This document shows, in pieces, positions 9,976 to 17,691 of a stretch of 64,000 nt of DNA (positions are counted from its first letter, which is position 1; each line of letters opens with the position of its first letter). This DNA is from Croceibacterium salegens. GTDB taxonomy: Bacteria > Pseudomonadota > Alphaproteobacteria > Sphingomonadales > Sphingomonadaceae. The notes under the pieces were generated by a model. It ran no database searches. It worked only from the letters and a program-made list of their open reading frames with translations, and was not told the origin of the DNA. The position numbers and the translations under genes are program-made. The stretch covers positions 102,466 to 166,465 of the forward strand of contig NZ_WTYM01000021.1 of assembly GCF_009827435.1 (NCBI RefSeq). Reading direction: 5' to 3'.

Positions 9976-10628
9976 GCGTGCGCCTCGCCGTGTTCGACTG
10001 CGACGGCACGCTGTCCGACGGACAGGGCGCCGTGTGCGGGGCGATGGCGCAGGCTTTCGGCGCCTGTGGCCTCGTCGCGCCGCCGAGCCACGAGATCCGC
10101 CGTATCGTCGGGCTGAGCCTGCCGGTCGCGGTGCGCCGGCTGACGCCCGATTCCGAGGCAGAGCAGGTCGACCGGCTGGTCGCGGCCTACAAGGAAGCGT
10201 TCTTTCTCGCCCGGACCGAGGGACGGGTGGCGGAACCGCTGTTCGACGGTGTTCCGGGCCTGCTTCAAACGCTTCATTCGCAAGGCTGGCAACTCGGCGT
10301 GGCCACCGGAAAGAGCGACCGGGGCCTCACCGGCCTGCTCGCGCTGCATGGGCTTGAGAACCTCTTCGCCACCCTGCAGACCGCCGACCGCCACCCCTCC
10401 AAACCGCACCCTTCGATGCTCGAAGCCGCCATGGCCGAGGCCGATGCCTTGCCCGCCGCCACGGTGATGATTGGGGACACCACCTTCGACATCGAGATGG
10501 CCCGCGCCGCCGGCGTGCGCGCGCTCGGCGTCGCCTGGGGCTACCACGCGCCCACCGAACTCATCGCCGCCGGAGCCGAGGACGTGGCCCGCGACGCCGC
10601 GCACCTTGAGGAGATGCTCCATGGCTAG
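9972..10628 (+). CDS. HAD-superfamily hydrolase, phosphoglycolate-phosphatase-like
   Basis: 218 aa. Motif I is FDCDGTLSDG with nucleophile Asp9 and acid/base Asp11. Motif II is VATGKS, motif III lies around KPHPSMLEAAM, and motif IV is MIGDTTFDIEMA. The helical cap between residues ~20 and 90 is the C1 type seen in Gph/beta-phosphoglucomutase relatives. Substrate cannot be assigned; small phosphate esters are likely. A GTG start overlaps the previous stop as GTGA, and the stop lies eight bases into the next gene. Confidence 0.87.
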   Translation: MSVRLAVFDCDGTLSDGQGAVCGAMAQAFGACGLVAPPSHEIRRIVGLSLPVAVRRLTPDSEAEQVDRLVAAYKEAFFLARTEGRVAEPLFDGVPGLLQTLHSQGWQLGVATGKSDRGLTGLLALHGLENLFATLQTADRHPSKPHPSMLEAAMAEADALPAATVMIGDTTFDIEMARAAGVRALGVAWGYHAPTELIAAGAEDVARDAAHLEEMLHG

Positions 10629-10842
10629 CCGACCGCCGGACGATGTCGCCCGCAAACGCTGGCTGGCCATCCAGGCCGTGCGCCTTGGCGGCGGCGTCAT
10701 GGTTGTCTTCGCGCTGGCAGCGCTGCGGGGAGTGGTGCCCTTCCCCGAGATCGCCGCCTACGTGATGCTCGTCGTCGGCCTCCTCGACGTGTTCCTCGTG
10801 CCGACGCTGCTGGCCCGCAAGTGGCGCAGCCCGCGGCCATGA
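10621..10842 (+). CDS. small two-helix membrane protein
   Basis: 73 aa. After a polar, Arg-rich N-terminus come two hydrophobic helices: VRLGGGVMVVFALAALRGVV (~20-39) and IAAYVMLVVGLLDVFLVPTL (~44-63), then a short basic tail. No domain is recognised. It starts eight bases before the HAD stop and its TGA overlaps the ATP12 start (ATGA), so it is very probably translated as part of this operon. The tight coupling on both sides is the main reason to accept it. Confidence 0.75.
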   Translation: MASRPPDDVARKRWLAIQAVRLGGGVMVVFALAALRGVVPFPEIAAYVMLVVGLLDVFLVPTLLARKWRSPRP

Positions 10843-11537
10843 AGCGCTTCTGGAAGGATGCTGCGGTCGAGCAGGTGGAAGGCGACTGGCGCGTCACGCT
10901 CGATGGGCGGCCGATCAAGACGCAGGGCGGCGGCGCGCAACTCGTCCCCTCTCGCGCGCTGGCCGAGGCGCTTGCGGCGGAGTGGGCCGCGCAGGGCGAG
11001 GAGATCGACCCTCGGGGCTTCGTGCTGCGCGACCTGACCGACTACGCCATCGACCGCATCGCCCCCGCGCCGGGCGAGACCGCGGACAAGCTGCTGCCCT
11101 ACGCCGAGACCGACACGCTGTGCTACCGCGCCGATCCCGATGAGCCGCTCTACAAGCGCCAGGTCGAGCTTTGGGAGCCGCTGGTGACGGCGTTCGAGGC
11201 ACGCCACGGCCTTCGGATGGAGCGGGTCAGCGGCGTGGTCCATCGCCCGCAACCGCCCGAAACGCTCGCCCGGCTTCGCAAAATCCTCGCCGGGCTGGAT
11301 CCCTTCGCCCTGGCCGCGCTGGAGACGCTGACCACCATCGCCGCCTCGCTGACCGTCGGCCTCGCCGCGTTGGAGGACGGAGCCGACATCGACGCCCTGT
11401 TCACCGCCGCCAACTGCGAGGAAGACTGGCAGGCCGAGCTATGGGGCTGGGACTTCAACGCCGAGGAGCGCCGCAAGCTGCGGCTCGAAGCCTTTCAGCG
11501 TGCCGCGGAATTCGCCCGGCTGGCGCACGAGGCCTGA
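10839..11537 (+). CDS. ATP12-family F1-ATP synthase assembly chaperone
   Basis: 232 aa. The bacterial ATP12 homologue is expected to bind the F1 alpha subunit before hexamer assembly. Family segments are MKRFWKDAAVEQVEGDWRVT at the start, LDGRPIKT, LTDYAIDRI, LLPYAETDTLCYRADPDEPL and the C-terminal AANCEEDWQAELWGWD. The length matches alphaproteobacterial members. A GTG at 10821 would add six residues, but ATG 10839 overlaps the preceding stop (ATGA) and aligns with the family. It is last in the crcB run. Confidence 0.92.
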   Translation: MKRFWKDAAVEQVEGDWRVTLDGRPIKTQGGGAQLVPSRALAEALAAEWAAQGEEIDPRGFVLRDLTDYAIDRIAPAPGETADKLLPYAETDTLCYRADPDEPLYKRQVELWEPLVTAFEARHGLRMERVSGVVHRPQPPETLARLRKILAGLDPFALAALETLTTIAASLTVGLAALEDGADIDALFTAANCEEDWQAELWGWDFNAEERRKLRLEAFQRAAEFARLAHEA

Positions 11538-11631
11538 CCGGGCGGATCGCTCGGCCACCGTGTGCTTGCATGAGCGAGCGAACCTTGCCGTCCCCCGTCA
11601 ACCGGTTAAGGTCGGGACCGGGGGATATTCG

Positions 11632-13335
11632 ATGAATTCTCGAAGACTACTCTTGCTGGTCTTGTCGGCCTGCATGGTCTCGTCCTTGGCGGGCGCGGCC
11701 CGGGCGCAGAACGATCCGGCTGCCACGCTCTCCGCCACCACCGCATCTGAGACGGCCTGGCAGACCTCGCTGTTCGAACCGCCACCAGATGCCCTGCCCC
11801 CCTCGCATAGCGTGGACGGAAAGCTGCACATCGCCGCCGAACCGGCCGACAGGCTCGAGGTGCTCCTCGACAAGTTCGGGTTCGTTTCGATGGTGCCGCA
11901 GACCCGCGAGCTGCCGGGGGCGAACGTCACCCTCGTCTCGAGCGGCTTCGAGGTCATTCCTGTCGAGCGGGGCCCCATCGTCGCAGGGCATCCGGCGTGG
12001 GACTGGATCTTCGAACCGGGGCGGGCCTGGGACCTTCCCAGCCATCCCGGCACGACGTTTGTCGCGCTGCCGTTCTCGCTGATGGAGTACGACGCCAACT
12101 GCCTGCATAACGGGCTGGCGCTGTTCGCAGTCGGCGACAGTGGCGAAACGACGCAACTGGCCTACCAGGTCGGTTCGGAGACCTGCCCCTACTTCCAGTT
12201 CGACATGTGGGGGCTGACCGGGGCGAAATTCGAACCCGGCCCAGTTGCGGCAAAGTCGCAGGTACTGGCGGCATACGAACGCGAGGTCGCCGCGCGCCTG
12301 CCGGTTCGTCCGATCTCGGACCTCGGTGCCATCGCCACCCGCTTCGCATCGCCCGACGATGTGAAGCCGGAGGCGCTGACGACATTCGGCTTCGTCCACG
12401 ACGGCGTGCTCTACGCCGGAGCCTGCCCGACCCGGCATGGGCCCTATCCCTACTGTGACGTGCTCGACCTGCCGTCGTTTTCCTGGGCCAAGTCGATCGC
12501 CGGCGGGATCGGGCTGATGCGGCTCGAAGCGCTTTATCCCGGGGCGAAGGACGCCTTGCTCGTCGATTACGTTCCCGAGTGCGCAAACGCAGGGTGGGAA
12601 GGCGTCACCTTCGAAAACCTGCTCGACATGGCGACCGGGCATTACAATTCCGCCGAACCCGATATCGACGAGGACGCGCAGCCGACCACCGACTTCCTGA
12701 TTGCGAAAACCCACGCGGCCCATGTCGACCTCGCCTGCCGCAACTATCCGCGGCAGGAAGCGCCGGGCATCCGGACCGTCTACCACACCAGCGACACCTA
12801 CCTGCTGGGCACGGCCATGAACGCCTTCCTCAAGGCGCACCGCGGTGCTGATGCCGACTCCTACCGGGACCTCGTGGTGCCGCTGCTAGAAGAGTTGGGC
12901 GCAAGTCCGGTGATGATGGAGACGCGCCGTTCGATCGACGCGGTCCGCCAGCCCTTCACGGGCTGGGGCCTCGTCCTGCACCGCAACGATGCCGCCCTTC
13001 TCGCCGGGTTCCTGCAGCGTGGGGGAACGATCGACGGGAAGCCGATGCTCGACAAGACTATGCTGGCCGAAGCGATGCAGCAGGTCCCGGCGAACGCGGG
13101 ATTGCCGATCTACAACGCCAACTGGCGCTACCAGCACTCGCTGTGGGTCCGCAACGTGGGTAGCCAACTCGGCTGCGCGCACGACGTCTGGGTACCGTTC
13201 CTCTCAGGCGTCGGGGGCCTGAGCAACCTCATCCTGCCAAGCGGCGACGTCTATTTCCGCATCGGCGACGGATACGATTACAACTGGCTGGCGTCGGCCC
13301 TTGCGGCAAACGAGATCGCTTCGCTCTGCAATTAG
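11632..13335 (+). CDS. secreted serine hydrolase of the beta-lactamase/DD-peptidase fold
   Basis: 567 aa with a signal peptide (MNSRRLLLLVLSACMVSSLA, cut predicted after ARA at residue 25). A SWAK tetrad at Ser284-Lys287 within DLPSFSWAKSIAGG fits the catalytic SxxK of the beta-lactamase/penicillin-binding fold. The downstream YHTSDTYLLG looks like the second-motif tyrosine block. The first ~230 residues have no recognised domain. Several Cys residues (ANCL, SETCPYF, GACPTRHGPYPYC, LACRNYP) suggest periplasmic disulfides. Substrate is unknown; esterase, peptidase or beta-lactamase are all possible. GGGGAT precedes the ATG. Its TAG overlaps the convergent cupin stop by four bases. Confidence 0.7.
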   Translation: MNSRRLLLLVLSACMVSSLAGAARAQNDPAATLSATTASETAWQTSLFEPPPDALPPSHSVDGKLHIAAEPADRLEVLLDKFGFVSMVPQTRELPGANVTLVSSGFEVIPVERGPIVAGHPAWDWIFEPGRAWDLPSHPGTTFVALPFSLMEYDANCLHNGLALFAVGDSGETTQLAYQVGSETCPYFQFDMWGLTGAKFEPGPVAAKSQVLAAYEREVAARLPVRPISDLGAIATRFASPDDVKPEALTTFGFVHDGVLYAGACPTRHGPYPYCDVLDLPSFSWAKSIAGGIGLMRLEALYPGAKDALLVDYVPECANAGWEGVTFENLLDMATGHYNSAEPDIDEDAQPTTDFLIAKTHAAHVDLACRNYPRQEAPGIRTVYHTSDTYLLGTAMNAFLKAHRGADADSYRDLVVPLLEELGASPVMMETRRSIDAVRQPFTGWGLVLHRNDAALLAGFLQRGGTIDGKPMLDKTMLAEAMQQVPANAGLPIYNANWRYQHSLWVRNVGSQLGCAHDVWVPFLSGVGGLSNLILPSGDVYFRIGDGYDYNWLASALAANEIASLCN

Positions 13336-13997
13336 GCCGGCCCGCCGCACTGCCCAGCACGGCGTTCGTTTTCGCGGGCGAACATCGCCCTGATGGTGTC
13401 GCCGTCGGAGGGTTCGCGGGCCAGCGTCTCGGGGTTCCACTGGCTGCGCTCCGTGGCGAAGAAGTCGCCGTCGTAAATGTGGATGCCGCCGGTAAAGCGC
13501 TGGAGCGGGTTGGACACCGAATGGATCGCGTCGACCGGCAGCGCGACCACGTCGCCTTCGAACAGGCAGGCGGCGCTGTGGGCCCTGAGGCCCTCGGGCT
13601 CGTCGCGCCAGAGGATGTTGTCCTCGCGGCCCGTGTAGATGCCGATCAGCGCGGCCATCTCGTGGTTGTGCGGCAGCAGGTTCATCTGCGGCGTCCAGTG
13701 CGCCGCGAAGATCGTCAGCGCGGGCGAGTGCAGCAGCACGTCGAACCCCGCGGAGGTCGGCTCACCCAGCCCATCGAGCACCGCGCGGTGATCGCTGACT
13801 GCTGCGGCGAGCACCTCCTGCACCGCCGCCATGCCGCCATCGCCATGGGCCGCCTGGCAGTCCTCAACGAACCGCTCGCGCTTGAATTTCCTCGCCTGGG
13901 GCACTGAGGCTCTCCCTTTTTCCGCGACCGCCAAGGCTGCCATGGCCGCACTGCCGGCGATGACGCTACGCCGCGTATATGCCACATTGGTCCGCAT
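13332..13997 (-). CDS. cupin protein resembling cysteine dioxygenase, with a twin-arginine-like leader
   Basis: 221 aa. The first 30 residues (TRRSVIAGSAAMAALAVA) look like a twin-arginine signal. The rest resembles cysteine/thiol dioxygenase-type cupins: LLPHNHEMAALIGIYTGRED supplies the HxH metal ligands, and DAIHSVSNPLQRFTGGIHIY gives the second histidine motif. Such enzymes oxidise thiols using one iron, but the classical members are cytosolic, so an exported copy would be unusual. The substrate is not known. ATG 13997 follows GGAG; an upstream GTG is possible. It is convergent with the serine hydrolase and shares its stop tetranucleotide. Confidence 0.7.
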   Translation of the reverse strand: MRTNVAYTRRSVIAGSAAMAALAVAEKGRASVPQARKFKRERFVEDCQAAHGDGGMAAVQEVLAAAVSDHRAVLDGLGEPTSAGFDVLLHSPALTIFAAHWTPQMNLLPHNHEMAALIGIYTGREDNILWRDEPEGLRAHSAACLFEGDVVALPVDAIHSVSNPLQRFTGGIHIYDGDFFATERSQWNPETLAREPSDGDTIRAMFARENERRAGQCGGPA

Positions 13998-14043
13998 CGG
14001 CTCCACCGATACCCGGCGAATGCGGCGATTTTGGAACCCGGTA

Positions 14044-14652
14044 CTAGCCGACCCAGTTGGCGACGTCGGCGGCGACCTTGTTCGCCGCTTCGTTGAGAGC
14101 CGCCCCGACCGGTTCGGCCTTGGGCGATACGCCGTCCACGACCGCTTCGAATCGGCGCGTCTGCACGCGGCCGTCCTTGGTCACCAACACCGCGTCGAAG
14201 CGCACCACCGCTGCGCTGCGCGAGGCGTCGTAGTCCATCGCGTCGAGTGTGCCCGAGAGCCTCGAGGAGGCGCTGAACTGGAGGTCGGTGCCGCTGACCA
14301 GCAGGTGGTTGCCCCGCGCGCGCAGGGTGTCGGCGAGCACCCGTTCGAACAGCTGCGAAGGCTTTTCGACCCACTGCGCGTCCTGGAGGTAGGCAAGCGA
14401 GGATCCTCCGGTGACCACCGGCACGCGAAGGACGTCGAGCTTCTGCGGCGCGGCAATGTCGAGCACCGCCAGCGCCGTGGCCGCGGTGCCGCTGGATTCG
14501 CTGCCCGCCGCGGTCTGCTGGGTAGCGGTCAGGTTGAGCAGCGAGGGCGGCGGCTTGGAGCCGGTGCTGATGCACCCGCTCAGCGACAGTGCGATGAGCG
14601 GCAGGAGGGCCATCCCGGCCCGGCGGGAAAGGGTCATCGCGTCTCGCCTCAT
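14044..14652 (-). CDS. ABC-transport auxiliary lipoprotein (PqiC/MlaB-operon type)
   Basis: 202 aa lipoprotein: a signal helix ends in the lipobox LSLSGC (Cys near residue 27). The mature domain matches the ABC-type transport auxiliary component family, with VLDIAAPQKLDVLRVPVV and WVEKPSQLFERVLADTLRA. In Pqi/Let systems this protein sits in the outer membrane and contacts the MCE protein. The ATG overlaps the MlaD stop (ATGA), so it is the last gene of the four-gene lipid transport operon. Confidence 0.85.
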   Translation of the reverse strand: MRRDAMTLSRRAGMALLPLIALSLSGCISTGSKPPPSLLNLTATQQTAAGSESSGTAATALAVLDIAAPQKLDVLRVPVVTGGSSLAYLQDAQWVEKPSQLFERVLADTLRARGNHLLVSGTDLQFSASSRLSGTLDAMDYDASRSAAVVRFDAVLVTKDGRVQTRRFEAVVDGVSPKAEPVGAALNEAANKVAADVANWVG

Positions 14653-15587
14653 GGTTTGTAGTCCGGCAACTTCTGGCCGCCGAGCACGCTGCCCGCGCCG
14701 TTCGCCTGGATCGATTCGGTCATTTGCCGCAGCGCCGCGGTGGTTTTGCGCAGGTCGCGCAGGGCCGCCTCGGCGGCGGGCAGGGTGCTCGAAGAGACTT
14801 GCCGCGCGGCGGGCTGCACGTCGGCCATCGTCGCGTTGAGCGCGTCGGCCGCCTGGCGCGCGGAGACCAGCGTGCGGCGCAACTCCTGCATGGTCGAGGC
14901 GCCGTCGCGGTTGAGCAACTGGTTGGTGCTGGCCAGCGTCTGGTCGAATTGCGCCAGCGTGGAGGTCGCCTGCGCCAGCGCGGCGTCGAGGTCGGTCAGC
15001 ACCTGGTTGATCTTCGGGCTGGCGTCGGCGAGCTGCGCGGTCATGCGGTCGGTATTGGCGAGGATACCCTTGATCGAGCGCTGGTTCTCGGCGTCGAGCA
15101 GGTCGGTCAGCCGCTCGGTCAGCGTCGAAAGGTTGTCGAGCAGCTGCGGCGCACCGGCAAGGATCGCCCCGAGGCCGCCGGCCTTGGGCTGGATTTCGGG
15201 CACCCCGTCCCGCCCCATGCGGGTAATCGGCGGCTGCCCGGCGCGTGCGCCGTCGAGCTGGATCGTCGAAACCCCGGTAAAGCTGCCCAGCACGGTGGCG
15301 GTGGTGCCCTGCAGGATCGGCACGTCATCCTTCACGCTGATGCGCACCTGCACGAACTGCGGGTCCTTCTCCCACAGGTTCATGTCGTCGACCTTGCCCA
15401 CCGGCACGCCGGCGAAGGTCACCGTGCTGCCTTCGGCGAGGCCTTCGACCGCCTGCGGGAAGAAGATGTCGTATTTCTTGCGGTCGCTGGTGCCCCAGCC
15501 CGCGATCCAGACGATGAACACGGCCAGCGCCGCGAGCAGCGCCAGGGTGACGATCCCGACCCAGACATGATTTGCGCGCGTTTCCAT
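14649..15587 (-). CDS. MlaD-family MCE-domain protein
   Basis: 312 aa. One N-terminal membrane helix (VGIVTLALLAALAVFIVWIA, ~10-29) is followed by an MCE domain (~38-120), with FPQAVEGLAEGSTVTFAGVP and GKVDDMNLWEKDP. A long helical stretch to the C-terminus is rich in Ala, Gln and Leu. MCE proteins form periplasmic hexameric rings through which phospholipids pass between inner and outer membranes. It sits nine bases after the ATPase gene and is coupled to the lipoprotein gene. Confidence 0.92.
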   Translation of the reverse strand: METRANHVWVGIVTLALLAALAVFIVWIAGWGTSDRKKYDIFFPQAVEGLAEGSTVTFAGVPVGKVDDMNLWEKDPQFVQVRISVKDDVPILQGTTATVLGSFTGVSTIQLDGARAGQPPITRMGRDGVPEIQPKAGGLGAILAGAPQLLDNLSTLTERLTDLLDAENQRSIKGILANTDRMTAQLADASPKINQVLTDLDAALAQATSTLAQFDQTLASTNQLLNRDGASTMQELRRTLVSARQAADALNATMADVQPAARQVSSSTLPAAEAALRDLRKTTAALRQMTESIQANGAGSVLGGQKLPDYKP

Positions 15588-15596
15588 CTGCCGACC

Positions 15597-16472
15597 CTAA
15601 TCCCCTGTATTATCCTGCTTGTCCATGCTCCTGGCGCGCTCCCCGCTCTCCTGCGCGGCGCGGCCGCGCGGACCGTTGAAGTATTCCTGGATCCACGGGT
15701 GATCGCTTTCGAGCAGCTCGGGAATCGTTCCCACGGCGATGACCTTGTGGTCGGCGAGCACCGCTACGCGGTCGCAGATCGCGTAGAGCGTGTCGAGGTC
15801 GTGAGTGATGAGGAACACCGTCAGGCCCAGCGTATCGGCCAGCTCGCGGGTCAGCTCGTCGAAGCGCGCGGCGCCGATCGGGTCGAGCCCGGCGGTCGGC
15901 TCGTCGAGGAACAACAGCTCGGGATCGAGCGCCAGCGCGCGAGCGAGCCCGGCGCGCTTCTTCATCCCGCCCGACAGCTCGGAGGGAAATTTCGCCGTCG
16001 CATCCTCGGGCAGGCCCGAGAGCACGACCTTGTAGCGCGCTATCTCGTGCATCAGTTCGGGATCGAGCTCGGGGTAGAACTGCTTGAGCGGAACTTCGAC
16101 GTTTTCGCCCACGGTCAACGTCGAGAACAGCGCCCCGCCCTGGAACAGCACGCCCCAGCGGTTGCGCACGCCCACCGCCTCGTCGGGGTCGCCGTGGGTG
16201 ATCTCGATGCCGAAAACCTCGATGTCGCCCTCGTCAGGAATCTGCAGGCCGATGATCGAGCGCATCAGCACCGACTTGCCGGTGCCCGAACCCCCGACAA
16301 CGCCGAGGATTTCGCCGCGCCGCACCTTGAGGTCGAGATTGTCGTGCACGACCTGCTCGCCGAAAGTGTTGCGCAGGCCGGTGATGACCACCGGGAATTC
16401 GCCGTCGAATTCGGGCACGATGTCATCGCGCGCTTCGGCGATGACGTGGGCTTCGATTTCGTCCTCGCTCAT
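15597..16472 (-). CDS. MlaF-family ABC transporter ATPase
   Basis: 291 aa nucleotide-binding subunit of the Mla-type lipid transporter. Walker A is GGSGTGKS, the signature motif is LSGGMKKRAGLARAL (the MKKR variant typical of MlaF), and Walker B is LLFLDEPTAGLDP, followed by the H-loop ITHDLDT. About 25 residues precede the core and an Arg/Glu-rich tail follows. The frame is open far upstream, but ATG 16472 overlaps the permease stop as ATGA and gives the family N-terminus. Confidence 0.94.
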   Translation of the reverse strand: MSEDEIEAHVIAEARDDIVPEFDGEFPVVITGLRNTFGEQVVHDNLDLKVRRGEILGVVGGSGTGKSVLMRSIIGLQIPDEGDIEVFGIEITHGDPDEAVGVRNRWGVLFQGGALFSTLTVGENVEVPLKQFYPELDPELMHEIARYKVVLSGLPEDATAKFPSELSGGMKKRAGLARALALDPELLFLDEPTAGLDPIGAARFDELTRELADTLGLTVFLITHDLDTLYAICDRVAVLADHKVIAVGTIPELLESDHPWIQEYFNGPRGRAAQESGERARSMDKQDNTGD

Positions 16473-17578
16473 GCCCAGCCGACCTCGGTGAAAAACACCG
16501 CGAAGAACGCGTCGAGCACGATGACCATGAAGATCGCCTGCACCACCGAGCGGGTGGTCCTGAGGCCGACTTCCTCGGAATTGCCCGAGACCTGCATGCC
16601 CTGGTAACAGCCGGTGACCGCCACGATCAGGCCGAACACCGGCGCCTTGATGGTTCCGACCCAGACGTCGTAAAGCGGCACCACTTCCTTGATCCGCTCG
16701 AGAAAGGTGAGGAACGGGATGCCGAGCGTGAGGTCGGCGACGAAGGCGCCGCCGATGATCCCGAGCACGCTCGAATAGAAGCCGAGCAGCGGCATCATCA
16801 CCACCAGCGCCAGCACCCGCGGCACCACCAGCGCCTCCATCGGCGATACGCCGATCGTGCGCATGGCGTCGATTTCCTCGGTCAGCTTCATCGTGCCGAT
16901 CTGCGCCGCGAAGGCCGAGCCCGAACGGCCGGCGATCATGATCGAGGTCATCAGCACACCGAGTTCGCGCAGGGTCAGGCGGCCGGTCAGGTTGATGGTG
17001 TAGATCTCCGCCCCGAACTGCCGCAGCTGCGCCGCGCCCTGCTGGGCGACGACAATGCCGATGAGGAAACTCATCAGCCCGATGATCGGCAGCGCGGTGA
17101 CGCCGGTCAGCTCGAGCTGGCGGACGAAGGCCTTCATGCGGAACTGCGACGGGTGGCGAATGAGGTAGCCGATCGAAGTAAACAGCGCGCCGACGAAGCC
17201 GAGCATGTGCCGCCCGCCGATGGCCATTTCGATCACCAGCTTGCCGACGTGCTCGGGCACGCGGAATCTCAGCAGAGGGCGCCGGGGCTCGATGTCGGCG
17301 CTGCTCTCGGCTCCCTCGACCGCCTCGATCAGGCGCCTCGCCTTCTCGCTCGCCCCGGTAATCTCGGCTCCGCTGGCGCGGGAAAAGCGCAACACGGTCC
17401 ACGCGCCGACGGTGTCGATATGGTCGACCTGCGAGAGGTCGATCTGGTCGACGCTGCCTTCGTGAACACGCAGCTTCTCGTCGAGCACGGCGATGCTGGC
17501 AATGAGCAGCGGGCCATGGAGCAGCAGCCTTGTGCCGCCATCGCCCTCCTCGATGGTGTAGTCCGCCCACTCGCGCAT
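16469..17578 (-). CDS. MlaE-family lipid ABC permease with N-terminal STAS domain
   Basis: 369 aa. Residues ~1-100 form a STAS-like domain ([35 protein letters not shown]), a role supplied by the separate protein MlaB in E. coli. Residues ~115-369 are the MlaE permease, with [39 protein letters not shown], and [20 protein letters not shown] as its conserved cytoplasmic loop. It is the first gene of the operon on this strand, so the unit encodes permease plus STAS, ATPase, MCE protein and lipoprotein in one run. Confidence 0.93.
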   Translation of the reverse strand: MREWADYTIEEGDGGTRLLLHGPLLIASIAVLDEKLRVHEGSVDQIDLSQVDHIDTVGAWTVLRFSRASGAEITGASEKARRLIEAVEGAESSADIEPRRPLLRFRVPEHVGKLVIEMAIGGRHMLGFVGALFTSIGYLIRHPSQFRMKAFVRQLELTGVTALPIIGLMSFLIGIVVAQQGAAQLRQFGAEIYTINLTGRLTLRELGVLMTSIMIAGRSGSAFAAQIGTMKLTEEIDAMRTIGVSPMEALVVPRVLALVVMMPLLGFYSSVLGIIGGAFVADLTLGIPFLTFLERIKEVVPLYDVWVGTIKAPVFGLIVAVTGCYQGMQVSGNSEEVGLRTTRSVVQAIFMVIVLDAFFAVFFTEVGWA

Positions 17579-17691
17579 ATCGTGCTGCTATGCGGGCAAA
17601 AGCGGCAGGCGGCAAGCGGATGGCGGCGGCAATCGGGGGGCTACGCGCGCCTTGCACACCCTTTCCGCCGCTGGCAAAGGCGCACCCGCAT

